Source of the DNA: Tolypeutes matacus
Lineage: Eukaryota > Chordata > Mammalia > Cingulata > Chlamyphoridae
Direction: 5' to 3'
Assembly (NCBI GenBank): GCA_026826555.1
Contig: JAKSZT010054304.1
Coordinates: 29,421,807-29,485,806 of the forward strand
Length of the DNA: 64,000 nucleotides
A model generated the notes under the pieces. The model made no database searches and was not told the origin of the DNA. It saw nothing but the letters and a program-made list of their open reading frames with translations. The number at the start of each line of letters is the position of its first letter. Position 1 is the first letter of the stretch. Below are positions 47,913 through 60,616 of the stretch, piece after piece. Made by a program: the position numbers and the translations under genes.

Positions 47913-49200
47913 TCCTTGATAGTAATAACACTGAATGTTAATGGATTAAACTCACCAGTGAAGAGACACAGATTGGCAGAATAAATAAGGAAATCTGACT
48001 CACTTATATGTTGTCTACAAGAAACCACCTTAGACCCAGTGATTCAAGGAAGTTGAAGGTGAATGGCTGGAAAACAATCTTACAAGCAAGTAATATCCAA
48101 AAATGGATGGGAGTAGCTATATTAATATAGGACAAAATAGACTTTAAATGCAAAACTATCGTAAGAGACAAAGACCGACACTCTATGTTAGTAAAAGGGG
48201 TAATCTTTCAAGAAGAAAGAACAGTCATAAACATTTATGCACCTACCCAGGGCACTTTAAAATACATGAGGCAAACACTGGAAAAATTAAGTGGAGAAAT
48301 AGATGCCTCTTCAATTATAGTGGGTATGCAAGACCTTGGAAGATAATGTAGGAAAGGATCTACAGGACCTTATAATAGGAAATGGTTGCATGAACTTCAC
48401 ACCCAAAGCACGGGCAGCAAAAGAAAAAATAGGTAAATGGGATTTCCTCAAAATTAAAAACTTTTCCACCTTAAAGGGTGTTATCAAGAAAGTAAAAAGG
48501 CAGCCTACCCAATGGGAGAAAATATTTTGTAACTATATATCTTATAGGAGCCTAGCATCCAGCATATAAAAAGAAATCATACACCTCAAAAATAAAAATA
48601 CAAACAACCCATTTAAAAAATGTGCAAATGACCTGAAAAGACACTTCTCCAAGGAAGAGATACAAATGGCCAAAAAGCACATGAAAAGATGCTCTACATC
48701 ACTAGCTATTAGGGAAATGCAAATCAAAACTACAATGAAATACCATCTTACACCCATTAAAATGATGGCTATTAAAAAAAACAGGAGACTATAAGAGTTG
48801 GAGAGTATGTGGAGCAATGAGGACACTCATTCACTGCTGATGGGAATGTAGAATGGTCCAGCCATTGTGGAGGACAGTTTGGCGGTTCCTTAAAAAACTA
48901 ACTATAGAACTTCCATATGATCCAGCAATTCCACTGCTGGGTATATACCCAGAAAAATTGAAAGCAAAGACATGAACTGATATATGCACACCAATGTTCA
49001 TAGCGACATTATTCACTATTGCCAAAAGTTGGAAGCAACCCAAATGCCTATCAACAGATTAATGGGTAAACAAAATGTCATACAAACATACAATAGAATA
49101 TTATTCAGCTGTAAGAAGGAATACAGTGCTAGCACATGAAATAACATGCATGAATCTTGAGGACGTTAGGTTGAGTGAAGCAAGCCAGGCATTGAAAGAT
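47913..49200 (+). pseudogene. ORF2 relic: endonuclease start joined to C-terminus (copy 2)
   Basis: 47,920-48,340 gives the endonuclease N-terminal half (ITLNVNGLNSPVKRHRLAE, then CCLQET, a DKIDFKCKTI-like strand, INIYAPTQGT, up to SSIIVG). At about 48,341 it jumps to the last ~200 codons of ORF2p (TPKARAAKEKIGKWDFLKIK, then a GVIKKVKRQPTQWEKIF block and onward to the EYYSAV-like end near 49,115). The RT domain and the rest of the endonuclease are missing. The deletion is smaller than in copy 1 and lies outside its limits on neither side, so copy 1 could be a further-deleted form. Confidence 0.85.
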
Positions 49201-49204
49201 GAAC

Positions 49205-50245
49205 AGTGCATGTCCTCACTGATATAAAATAAGCAAATTGAGCAGACTCAGAGAGCTATTGTCTGGAAGATAGGTTTATAGGAAATAGAAAGGGAGAAGA
49301 AGATTGTGAGCCAACACCCATATGGACATAATCTATGGTAAGGTGAAAGTGTGTAGTTGCACATTGAAGGGATATGATGGGAGGGTAGTGATATTATTGG
49401 GTTGGGTGGTGCAAGTTTGAAAAGTGGGTAGATTGGAGAGAGAGGGTTGGAAGGTCCAGGTAAATGGGGAGAGGGTTGGGAGAGGGACTAGGTGAACATT
49501 GGGGGTTTGCAGATATGTGGTTGAGAGTACAAAGTTGGGAATGCTTTTATGGCAATGTAACAAGGAAGGTTTACTGGTTTGCAATGTTGGATGGATGGGG
49601 GGGGGCATTCAGGACAGGGTGCACCTGAAGTAAGCTTCTAAGGAATGTGTGAGTGATCATTTTGTCATAATGTGTTGTATCAGTGGGTGAAGACCCACAT
49701 AAAGAGCAGGAAGGAGTTGGACTCTCAACCTGGGGAGAACTGATTTGTTCACAAATAGAGAGGCCAGAGTCACTAGAGAGTATAGGTGGTTCCTAATAGG
49801 GGAGGATATATCAGAATGTCAAGACCTCAGTGTTGTTGCAAGTAATTATGAATCTTGTCATCCAAGGAGTTAAGTCAGGGTGTTGCCATGGGCCCTGAGA
49901 GGAGAGGGGAAGAGGAATAGAACAGATTGAACAGGGGGTATTAAGTTGGCAATGGAAGTGTTCTACATGATCTTGAAATGATGGACACAGGCCATGTTAA
50001 ATAACATCAAAATTTATAAAAGTGTATGGTCTAAATGTAAACCATAATGTAAACCATTGATCATGTTTAGTAGCTATGTTTCACTCTTTTTATATCAGTT
50101 ATAGCAAAGGTACCATCCACATATAAAAAGGTATTAATAGAGGAAGGGGGAAAAGGGAAGGATGATAGGTATATCAAAGTCCCCTGTATTCTGTATGTAA
50201 CCTTACTGTGACCTAGAACTTCTTTGAAAAAAAAAAAAGAAAAAT
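49205..50245 (+). other. L1 3' UTR module 1 (copy 2)
   Basis: The counterpart of 39,140-40,155 with the same order: G-rich motif (49,466-49,486), gacagggtgcacctgaag block (49,612), agtgttgttgcaagtaa block with the same internal shortening, gatggacacaggccatg block (49,980), and the terminal gtgacctagaacttctttg block and A-run at about 50,210-50,240. Confidence 0.8.
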
Positions 50246-50499
50246 AGTAAGACACTGTGGAATCAATGGAAGAAAATGCCACTGTACATATAGGACACCA
50301 GATATTACAGTGATGAAGTCAAAATGTCAAAAAAAAAAAAATTAAAATATTTTTCATTATTTTTTAATATCCCCAATTTTTTATTTTATTTTTAGGTTTT
50401 TCTATTTTTTTTGTATTTTATTTCTTATATTTAAACCTATTGTTATTATTTCATTTTCCTATTAATTGTATTTGACTATTTTAATGGCTTTATTTTTTA

Positions 50500-52041
50500 A
50501 GAGGCTTTGGATCACAGAAGGGTTACACATCTGGGGCAGTGGAGGATCATTGGTGTGGGGTGTCAGTGATGGGGGATACATGGGAGGAAATTCACCTGGG
50601 CATACATATAAGATATATAAATATGTTCAAATGTTCATTGGGCATTGTCAAAGTGAGTGAAAGGAGCAGCAACAGTGTCCCAAGTGCAGGGCAATGACTG
50701 GCAAAGAAGGATGATCTGTTGATAGGCCCTTGATATTGATGACTATGCTTGTGAGCCTTTGTTCTGAAATTGAAACTTAGCCTAGTGTTGTGGAGTGCCT
50801 AACACTTGCCTTCTAAGAGCCTCCTTTTTGCTCAAATGTGAACTCTCTCTAAGTCAAACTCAGCATATAAATGCATTGCATTCCCCCCAGCGTGGGACAT
50901 GTCTTCCAGGTATGATCCTCCTTGGCACCAAGGGATTACTATCAAGCACCAACTAGCAATGCAACTGGAAAAAGATCTCAAGTAAAAGGGGGGAAGGTAA
51001 AGACAAGTTAGTTTATATGGCTAAGAGACTTCAAAGTGAGTTGGGAGATCGTCCCAGAGGTAACACTTATACACATCTCAGCAGGATCTCATTGACTACC
51101 AAAGTGGATACTACCCCAAATAGTGGGGCTCCTGAGGGATCTGGAGACACCCAGGTCCTATGGTCAGAGCAGATAGCTCCATAGTTCGGTGCCTTGCCAG
51201 TGAGCCCTACTTGGAGTTTGTGCTCCTAAGAGTGACAGAGATGGACTCAATTATGGTTTCCCTACACATTGCTCATCTGTCCTATTTAAACCTATATTTG
51301 GTGCCAGAGTTTGTAGGTGTACATCCAAGAAACTGGAGTCTTTGGGCTATCCATGTGCCAGCTGGACCTGGAACCTCAGCGGAGTTGCAGCACCTACTCT
51401 CCAGCTCATTGGAATCACCCAGGACAACTAACAAGGTGGTGAGGATTGACAACCACCATACCAAGGAAATAAGAGAGCCAACAACTACAATCAAGAAAGT
51501 CTCATCCACCTGCTATATGGGATTGAAGCCTCCTCTCAATTAGAGGTGGAGTGGACATTACCAACCCAGAATCCTCAGGTTTGGGGAATGAACTATAGAC
51601 TAGAGTGGACTTACTGGTATTCTACTATATACATATTATGATTCTAGCATTGGAAGAAATTACAACATTGATGTGGAGTCAGTGAGCACTGGAGGCTCTG
51701 GGGGCAGGGAGAGGGAAAAACAGTTTTAATATAGGGCCTTTTTTTGGGACTTGGGAATCATCCTGGATGACATTGCAATAACAGATATAGGCCATTTTAT
51801 ATTGTCACAAAACATGCAGAACTGTGTGGGAGAGAGTGTAGACTACAATGTGAACTATAATTCATGCTTAGTGGCAATGCTCCAAAATGTGTTCTTCAAT
51901 TGCAATGAATGTACCACATTAATGAAAGAAGTTGTTAATGTGGGGAAAAGTGAGAGATATGGAGAGTGGGGCATATGGGAATCCATACTTAGCATTTTAT
52001 GTAATCGAAGTATCTGTTAAAAATAAATTATATATATTTAA
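50500..52041 (+). other. L1 3' UTR module 2 (copy 2)
   Basis: The counterpart of 40,420-41,945. It starts ggctttggatcacagaag (50,502) after an AT-rich tract (50,330-50,490) and runs to a short A/T-rich tail at 52,017-52,041 directly against the TSD. The taatcgaagtatctgtt block near 52,003 is the decayed terminal motif. Confidence 0.8.
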
Positions 52042-54250
52042 AGAACTATCAATTCAGTTCCATTGGTTAGTATCTATCTTTTTTTCCAGTATCATGTAGT
52101 TTTGACAAGTGTAGCTTTATAGTATGCTTTAATATCAGGTAGTGTGATTCCTCCAATTTCATTTTTCTTTTTCAATATGTTTTTGGCTGCTCAGGAACCA
52201 CTTGCCATTCCAAATAAATTTCAGAATTGGCTTTTCCAGTTCACTAAATATGTTGTTGCAATTTTTATTGGGATTTCCTTAAATTTGTAAATCAATTTGG
52301 GTAGGAGAGGCATATTAATGATATTTAGTCTTCCAATCCATGAACATGGAATTTTCTCACATTTATTTAGATTTTCTTTGATTTCCTTTAAATATCTTGC
52401 ATAGTTTACTATGCAAAATTCCTTTATGCCCTCATTAAAATTTATTCCTAGATATTAGGTTCTTTTATTTGGTATTGTAAATTGAATTTTTTCTTGATTT
52501 CCTGCTCAGGTTGCTAATTATTGGTGTACAGAAATACTCTGGATATTTGCATGTTGATCTTATATCCTGTCACTTTAGTGAACTCATTTTTCACCTCTAG
52601 AAGCTTTGTTGTAAATTTCTTGGGTCTTTCTATGCATAGAATCATATCATCTGCAAATAGTGAAAGTTTTACTTCTTCCTTTCCAATTTGGATCCTTTAA
52701 TTTCTTTTCTTTTTTTTTTTTGCCTAAGTTCTCAAGCAAGTTTTTCTAATACAATGTAGAACAAGAGTGGTGACATTGGGCATTCTTGCCTTGCTTCAAG
52801 GCCTTTAGTATTTCACCATTGAGTCTGATGTGTGGTTTCATATATATTCTTTATCATGTTGAGGAAATTTCCTTCTACTCCTATTTTTCAGAGTGTTTTT
52901 ATGAAGAAAGGATGCTGTATCTTGTCAAATGCTCTTTTTGTGTCGATAAAGATGACCATGTGATTTTTTTTCTTTTGATCTTAATGTGGTGTATTACATT
53001 GATTGACTTTCTTATGTTGAACCATCATTTCATACCTGAGTTAATACCCATTTGACCATGATGTATAATTCATTTGATATGTTGTTGAACATGATTAGCA
53101 AGTATTTTGTGGAGGATTTTAGCATCTATGTTCATTAGAGAGATTGGTCTGTAGTTTTCTTGTGGCGTCTTTATGTGACTTTGGTGTTAGGGTGATGTTG
53201 GTATCATAGAATGAGTTAGGTAATGTTCCATCCATTTCTATTTTTTTAGAAGAGTTTATGCAGGACTGGTGTTAGTTCATTCCAGAATGTTTGGTAGAAA
53301 TCACCTGTGAAGTTATCTGGTCCTGGGTTTTCTTGGTTGGGAGTTTTTTGATGACTAATTCAATCTCACTACTTGTGATTGGTCTGTTGAGTTCTTCTTT
53401 TTCTTCTTTCATCAATTTAGTTTGCTTGTGTGTTTCTAGAAATTTGTCCATTTCATCTAACTTATCCATCTTCTTGGTAAACACTTTTCAAGATATCCTC
53501 TCATGATACTCTTTATTTCTGTAGGATTAGTGGTGATAGGCCCTCTCATGTTTTCATTTTATTTAATTGTATCTTCTCTCTTTTTTTCTTTGTTAGTCTA
53601 GCTAAGGATTTGTCAATTTTATTAATCTTCTCAAAGAGCCAGCTTTTAATTTTGTTAATTTTTCTAGTGTTTTTTATTCTGTTTCATTTAATTCCATTCT
53701 AATTTGTGTTATTTCCTTCCTTCTTCTTGCTTTGAGATTTTTTTTTTTTTTTTTTTTTTTACTTCGTCCCACTGTGCAGTTAGGTCTTTGATTGTATCTC
53801 TATGTTCTTATTAAATATAGGCTTTTATGGCTAGAAGTTTCCTCTCAACACTGCTTTAGCTGTTTCCTATAAGTTTTGATATGCTGTATTCTCATTTTCA
53901 TTCATTAGTTATTTCTTCTGCAATTTTCTCCTTGACCCATTGATTGATTAAAAGTGTGTTGGTTAACATCCACATATTTGTGTCTATTCTGGTTCTCTGT
54001 CTCTTATTAATTTCCACCTTCTTTCTATTGTGGTCAGAGAAATTACTATTTAGAATTTCAATCTTTCTAAATTTATTGAGACTTGTTCTGTGACCTTGTA
54101 TGTGGTCTAGACTGGAGAAGGATCCATGTGCTCATGAGCAGAATATATATCCTTCTGTATTTTTGTGTAATGTTCTGTACATGTCTATTAGGTCTGTTTC
54201 CTCTAATGTATTTTTCAAGAACTCTATTTCTTTATTAATATTTTGTCAAG
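52042..54250 (-). pseudogene. L1 ORF2p relic: RT and endonuclease (reverse element)
   Basis: The upstream part of the reverse L1. On the minus strand it runs from the endonuclease (about 54,250-53,800) through the linker (about 53,700-53,500; the 53,484-53,272 frame includes DKFLETHKQTKLMKEE and LNRPITSSEIE, recognised L1 signatures) into the reverse transcriptase (53,270-52,055). It continues across copy 2 into 46,060-44,900. Stops and frameshifts are common. Confidence 0.8.
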
Positions 54251-56640
54251 GGATTTTTGTTTTTCAAACATGCCTATACTGATTTTATACTATGTAATCC
54301 TTCAGCATTTAAAGCAAACATATATCAGCTGTTGGCTTTCTTCATTTAAAAAAATCATTTCAGAATTTTACTTATATTTTACTAATCCTGGAAAACTATT
54401 GCATTTTCATATCAAACAAGTGCCTCGTTTTATTTCATTTTGTCTCTATAACTTAAAAACATTTTCCCCAATCAATTAGGCTTAAAATTACACCACCAAG
54501 CTTTCTACTATTGATTGTTATGAGTTGCATTCTTTTAAGTTTGTAGAGAGCAGTGCATATTTCTATTTTGCTTAACACAGTGCTTGTTTTGCAATGCGTT
54601 CTCAATAAATATTTGTTGAATATATCAATTCATATAATTGCTTAACATATATCTTAAGAAATATTTTCAGGAAACACAAATGGTTCCTCACTTTTCTAAA
54701 CTTTCCCAACACTCTTAGAATCATGTAAGAAACCATAGGAGACTTAAAAAGCAATATAACTTTATTTACTTTTGGATGGGACAAATCTAAAGACTTGAGC
54801 AGAGTCAAATAAGAAACCAGTTACACATTGTACAAAAAATTTCGAATCCTGATTTTAACATAATTATTTTTGTGCTAGTAGGCATTACTGAAAATGAGAT
54901 GGGCAGAATTTATTAAATGTGCCAGTGTGCTCTTCTGACTCAATTAGTTTAGAATGAGATTTTTAAAGTGTGATCGCAAGGAAAATGTTAATTTAGGTGT
55001 CTAGCAGACTTACTGTGAAAAATAGAGCATACTATTATATGAGCTTTCTCTAAGAACACCTACTAAATCTATTTCCAAAACTGTCTTCTGAGGAATACTT
55101 GTCATAATGAATTACTAAAAAGTTATTTCCTGTTAATTTTTTGTGTGTGATACATTTTTGGAGAGAACCACTATTAAATGCATATGTGCATTGTGAATCT
55201 TCGTGACAGGGATAGCTATGGCAAAGCCATTTAAACACGGAACATTTCTAAGAACTAGTGCTTTGAATATCAAAATTAGTAAAACTACTCTATGTACAAT
55301 CTGAAAGAATTATAGTAAGAAAACCAGTGGAGTCATGTACAAAGTAATACACAATACCAAAAGCAGTAACTAAATAAGATAGAAATGCTTTAAACTGTGA
55401 ATTTAAAACAGTCTAAACACAAATTATTTGGAATTTCATTTCTGATCATTTGGCCTGTTTTAAGATCTTATAAGAAGCTCCAATGTTAAGAGAAAAGGAA
55501 GAAATGTGTCCCACACTGCCACTCTCATACTGAAAAGTTAGTATAATTTACATATGTATGAAAACAAATTTTTCTACATTTACAAAACTTACCTTCTTGG
55601 GTATTTGAATGTTTATTTGTCTTAGATTTTTAGGTATTAAAGCAACCTAGATCAAAGAAAAAAGGCATAAAGGAATGAAAGTATATTTTAAGAGTTTGCT
55701 AACTATTGGAATATATACAATCCACCAGCTCTTGTACATCAATATAGACCTTTCAACCTAAGAGTTAATTAGCTCAATATATTTCAAGAATGCCCTATTT
55801 TATCATCATTATCACTTTTCAGCTAGTTTAAATACATTTCTTATTGTAATAGTGTAATAAGACACATGAACTCAAGACCTTGATACAAAATATTTATTTT
55901 CTGTGCCTAATATCTATATTATTAGAAATTAATACCTGTGAGTTAAGGAGATTATCATCTCTTAAAATAAAGACACCACTGGGAAAAAGTGATTTATCAG
56001 ATATCAATTTATTATTTTCAAATAGAATTAGATCCTCCAGATACTTCAGAGTAACAACATCAGAGATAGCGTGAACTTAAAGTAAGCAAGAGTAAAAATG
56101 GAAGAGTATAGAAATGGAGTTTTTTGTCTATGATATGGAACTAAATGTGGAATAAGGAGAGGGTGGTGAGTGGAAAAAAAAAGAATTTGGACATGCCACA
56201 AATTGATGCTAGCTCATTTTAAACATCCGTTTAAGCTCGTAGAGCCACTCAGCTGTGAACATGTATTAACTTCAAGGAAGGGGAAGAATGACTTGTAGGC
56301 AGCTCAGAGGCCAGTGGGCTGCCTTTGCCACCACAGGATCAGGGGAGGTGAGCCCAGGGGACAGGGCCACTGCCTCTTGTTTGCAGAGGATAGGCAGAAA
56401 AGGCAGGCCCAAGAGCCCTGAAACCTGATGAAATTTGTCCTGCTGGGTTGTAAACTAGCTTTAGACCAGTGATCCTTTTATTTCTCCCATTTTCTTACAT
56501 TTAGAATAGGAATGCCTATCTGATGCCTGCCCCACCATTGTATTCTGAAGTAGATAAGTAGTTTATAGTTTCACAGGGGTACACAACTGGAGAGGCATTG
56601 TGTCCTTGTATGGATCATACCCAGTGTCTTGCGTATAACT
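54251..56640. other. Mostly unassigned AT-rich sequence
   Basis: Apart from the MIR-like piece at 54,545-54,625, nothing is recognised. A less AT-rich stretch at 56,220-56,480 has no identifiable coding content. Confidence 0.45.
54545..54625 (+). mobile_element. MIR-like SINE 3' end
   Basis: The pattern cacagtgcttg...gcgttctcaataaatatttgttgaa is the typical closing block of ancient MIR/L2-type elements. Only the end is recognisable. Confidence 0.5.
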
Positions 56641-57276
56641 GGTTTAGATGATTTTGAAGATGAGAGTTGGGACTCTGAGTTTATTATATTTAGATAAAAT
56701 TTTGGACTTAAAGTTGATGCTGTAATGGGTTAAGATGTTTGGCAATGTGGGGATGGAATGAATTTATTTTGCACTTGGAAATGTCATGAATTACGAGGAC
56801 AGAGGGCAGGCTGTTAAGGGGTTATGGGTCAAATTGTACTCCACAAAAATATATGCTGAAACCTTAACCCTCAGTAACTGGGAATGTGACCTTTATTGGA
56901 AATAGTGTCTTTACAAATGTATCAATTACAATAAGATCAGACAGAATTATGGTGGACCTAATCCAGTAATATAACTGATGCTCTTACAAGAAGAGAAGAG
57001 CCAAACAGAGACATATAGGGGAAAAGGCCATGTGAAAATGGAGTCGGAGACTGGAGATATGAAGCTACCAGGTGTGGAATGCAAGGATTACCAGCTACCA
57101 CCAGAAGCTAGGAATAGTCAAGGAAGGATTCTTCTGCATCGCATCAGAGGGAGCACAGCCCTGCCAATAACTTGATTTCAGACTTCTAGTCTCCAGAACT
57201 GTGAGAGACTAAATTTTGGTTGTTTTAAGTCACCAAGGTTTTAGAACTTCGAAATGAGAGCCTTTAGTAACTAACA
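56640..57276 (+). mobile_element. MLT1-like LTR with preceding internal end
   Basis: 56,640-56,811 has the MaLR internal 3' end blocks (gggactctgag, ttttggacttaaag, gacagagggcagg). The LTR starts at about 56,812 and ends at about 57,276. It follows the MLT1 layout closely: actccacaaaaatatatg, taaccctcagtaactggg, gaatgtgacctttattggaaatag, ctcttacaagaagag, caccagaagctagga, agagggagcacagccctgcc, gacttctagtctccagaactgtgag and a closing gtaactaaca. Non-coding. Confidence 0.85.
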
Positions 57277-59027
57277 GTTTTTTTAGTTGTTAATTGATAC
57301 AATATTTATATTAAAATTAAACTAGAAGTAACAGATGATATATATTTAGATTCTAAAGAAATATTACCTGTTTACTAGAAACAAATATGTTGCTGATGCT
57401 GAAAGTGTAATTCAAAATTCAATAAGTCATCTGGTGCTAAGGATCCCGGCCTTGTATATTTCCAAGTCTGAATTATGTGGCAACAGATGACGGAATTATT
57501 TGTGGTGACAAAAAGCAAAAAACATATACATATATTGATTTTTGGCAAATAACATTTTCAAAGACATCTCAGTAGACCAAAAATAAGATAAAATACTATT
57601 ATTTTTAAAAATCTCCAAAAATGAAAACTAAAATGAAATCTTTATTTATTTGAAATGATTTTTTTATAGTCATCATTTTCAAAAGTAACTTAAAAATTTA
57701 ATCTGGATTTTCTAAAATGTTATTTGAATGCATATTGCTATTCTCAATTTCCAAACACCATTTTGAAGTGTTGCCAACCATCAGGGCTCACCGTCCAGCT
57801 CCTCGCATGAGCTAAGTTTCCCCATGTATCCCTCATCCTCATGGCCAGAGGATCCTGTCTGGTTTCAGGGGGTCTCTGAATTCAAACAAATACCCACCAA
57901 AGGCTTGCTTAACTGTCCAAGTTCTAACTCCCAAGCCCAGAATCCAATAAAGTCTGTAGCTCACAGTTACCCGTTTTTCTCTGCATCCCTGTTGTTGTTC
58001 CCCAGAAGCCTGTTGTGCTCCTAATGGCTCTGCATGCCAGGTTTGTACTTCTTTGGGGACTGTGAATAACCAATAAATGCAATTTGCTCCAAAACCTCTC
58101 CTCTCCTCTCCTTGTCTTGAAACCTGAATTTTCTATACCCGAATAATTTAAGTCTTTAACATTTTAAGATAGAGTGGAAGAAAAAAAATGATTATTTCCA
58201 TGTTTTCATGAATCATATATTCTCAGGAATATCTTTATGGAATCTTTACATTTCCAGTGATATTTTTAAGTAATTGGAATGATTTAAGCATTCTTCATTA
58301 AACCAAAATTACTTATTTATGGATTTAAATATTTACTACTTCCCTTCAAAAGTTTCAACCATTCCTATTTTTCAAGTTCTAATTTCAACCTTCACCTTTT
58401 ACCTAATGTAATTTATTCCTGTTCTTTCTTCAATTTAAGACCCTTGTATTCTCTTCTTCTGCTCTTTTGTCCCCAAGATCCTGAATACGTAAGGATAGTT
58501 TTGGGAGTCTTTATGATTATCCTTTTATTAATAACATAAAAGAAATATACTCAGAAAGCCTTAAGATACAGTTTAGATGTGGTTGAAATATTAATAGCAA
58601 TGTTTTTCATGAAATGCTTATGAGTTCTCATCCAGCCACATGCACATTTTAAATATCTTTGTATGCTAGCATTAGCCTACAGTGACAGTCCAGCATGTGG
58701 AATATAGTCACCCTAAGAAATTTTATTTATGAGTTCATCATTACAAGACCTCCTAGAATATTTCAATATTGAAGAGTTAATTGTAGCAATAAGGTGGATA
58801 GCCCATTCTAAACAGCTTTAGATTATAAATAAATGGACATAGATTATTTTACCTTGATTCACTTGTGCATATCTTTTCTGTGATTTCTAACATTTTTCTT
58901 GCCCAAAATGACAAAATGTTAGTTCTTAATTTTGTTTATGTTATTGAATGAATATATCATGCAAAAATTTTCAATATAAACTGTCTTTTAAATTATGGTC
59001 ATATATTGATAACTTAAATGACACATC
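57277..59027. other. Mostly unassigned sequence
   Basis: AT-rich with no recognised element except the LTR-like block at about 57,765-58,085. Confidence 0.45.
57765..58085 (+). mobile_element. Possible ERV LTR fragment, forward
   Basis: A block of much higher GC than its flanks with a ccaataaatgcaatttgctcc segment near 58,070, which looks like an LTR poly-A signal and R/U5 start. No paired LTR, TG/CA ends or TSD were found; it could instead be another kind of retrocopy. Confidence 0.35.
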
Positions 59028-59423
59028 TGTATCAGTCAGGGTTCTATGGAGAAATAAAAACAATAATAAATATATATATATATAAATATTTATTTCAAAG
59101 AATTGACTTACATAATTGTGGCAGATGGCAGGTTCAAAATCTGTGAGGTAGACCACCAGGCTCAAAACCTTCATTCTGGACCTGATGCTGCCATTCTGAG
59201 GTAGAATTTATTTTTCCACAGGGAAATATCAGTTTTGCTCTTTAGGCCTTTTAACAGATAGGGTGATAACCACCCACATTATTGAAGATACTATACATTC
59301 CTTAAAATCAAGTGTCTGTACATGGTTAAGCACATTCACAAAATACCTTAAAAGCAACACTGATTTATTGAATAACTGAATAGTACAGCCTCGCCACGTT
59401 GACATATGAAACTAACCATCATA
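59028..59423 (-). mobile_element. 3' LTR of ERVL relic (MLT2-like)
   Basis: 396 bp. On the minus strand it begins with a tatgatggttagttt block and ends with an agaaccctgac-type block and tgataca, the MLT2/ERVL LTR layout. Near the end is an ATATAT/AAATA stretch (59,071-59,095). The cacccacattattgaag block near 59,270 is also typical. Confidence 0.75.
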
Positions 59424-59429
59424 GTCCAC

Positions 59430-60584
59430 CACTTGCTAAAGTGACACCCATGCACATTTCCTTAAATCGTACTTAATTTCCCAATTAAGGCAATAACAAA
59501 GTCAAACTTTTATCTAACATGATACAGTACTCTGTGTACAACTAAAAATATGCTAACACTTTCTTCACAAGAGGTTGCAAATTACTTGGGTGATATTCAC
59601 TATTCACTATTTTCCTTGATATCCTGTAACTGTTGCCTGTATGATAAAGGATAAAATAGGGAAGAAAATAAAACAAAAGATATTTACTTAGTATCAGTAT
59701 GAATATATGTATTCATAACAAACTGAGGAAGACATACTCATACTAATTATAGTTTTTATTCTGCAACTGGTCACATGGTCAAAGCTGGTGTTTATACATT
59801 CTTGCACTATCCCTTACATATCCCCTTTGGCTTTAGAAAGCACATCAGCTGATCACAGTTCTTTGCTTGGTTGGGTGGAACAAACCTTCATTAATAAGTG
59901 GTCTTGGCCATTAGTAGTTCTACCTGAATTGGGTTATTATAGTTTTGCACTGACTTTAATCACAAGACATGGTAGTCCCTACTACCATGGCTCACTCTGT
60001 TCATAAGCCCAATGGCTAATGACAGGAGTGACTGGGGAAAGAGGTATAATATCCATAGAACATGTTATCCTATCCACTTTATTATTAATACCCTTCTCTG
60101 TTGAAGTCACTCTAGTATTCATATGGAACACCAATATCTTCAATTTTTTGCCAGTTCAGAAAGGTCTATCTAAATATCTCTCCCCAAAACCTCTTTGTCA
60201 CCAATTTCCAATCATGTTCCTTCCAAATCCTTGACCATTCTGCTAAATCATCGTACTCATGCTATGGATCAGTATAGACTCATATCTCTGACCATTTTTC
60301 CTTCCAAACAAAATGAACAACCAGGTGCATTAATCAAAGTTCAGCTTTCCATGATGCTCTGGGGGCTGGTGGGCAGGCTGGCAGGGGCACACAGGCTCCC
60401 TAGTGTCAAGCGAGGTCCAGGGACCCCCCTGAGGGGCAGGGGGTTGGTGGGCCAGGCCTGCTGGCCACATTTGCCTGCCGTTTTAGCTTTTTTTTTTTTT
60501 TTTTTTTAATTTTAACAGTGCCCTTATTTTCTGTACATAAGCCCGAGATTTGGAAATGATAAATAAAACACCAAAGTGCGGAAG

Positions 60585-60616
<32 letters not shown>

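Larger units (their letters stand above)
46053..52049 (+). mobile_element. HAL1-like L1 with two tandem 3' UTRs and TSD (copy 2)
   Basis: A forward element of about 5.98 kb (46,061-52,041), bracketed by agaattat (46,053-46,060) and agaactat (52,042-52,049), one mismatch, where the older reverse L1 is interrupted. Order: short 5' UTR starting aagaagatgg, pyrimidine-rich segment (46,240-46,700), ORF1 relic (46,917-about 47,900), endonuclease piece of ORF2 (47,913-48,340), ORF2 C-terminus (48,341-49,200), 3' UTR module 1 (49,205-50,245), 3' UTR module 2 (about 50,500-52,041). That both modules lie inside the TSD shows they moved as one unit. Confidence 0.85.
42666..54250 (-). mobile_element. Reverse L1 split by copy 2, single 3' UTR
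   Basis: A minus-strand L1, 5'-truncated at about 54,250 in the endonuclease region. Its two parts are 42,666-46,060 (3' UTR and ORF2 C-terminus) and 52,042-54,250 (ORF2 from the later part of RT back to endonuclease). The sequence is continuous across the inserted forward element. Its 3' UTR (42,666 to about 44,900, minus a SINE) is a single unit that combines the start of module 1 with the middle and end of module 2, showing the ancestral single-UTR arrangement. ORF2 is full of stops. Confidence 0.8.

Noticed and set aside
56978..57175. 65-codon open frame
   Set aside because: It is part of the MLT1-like LTR, which is non-coding.
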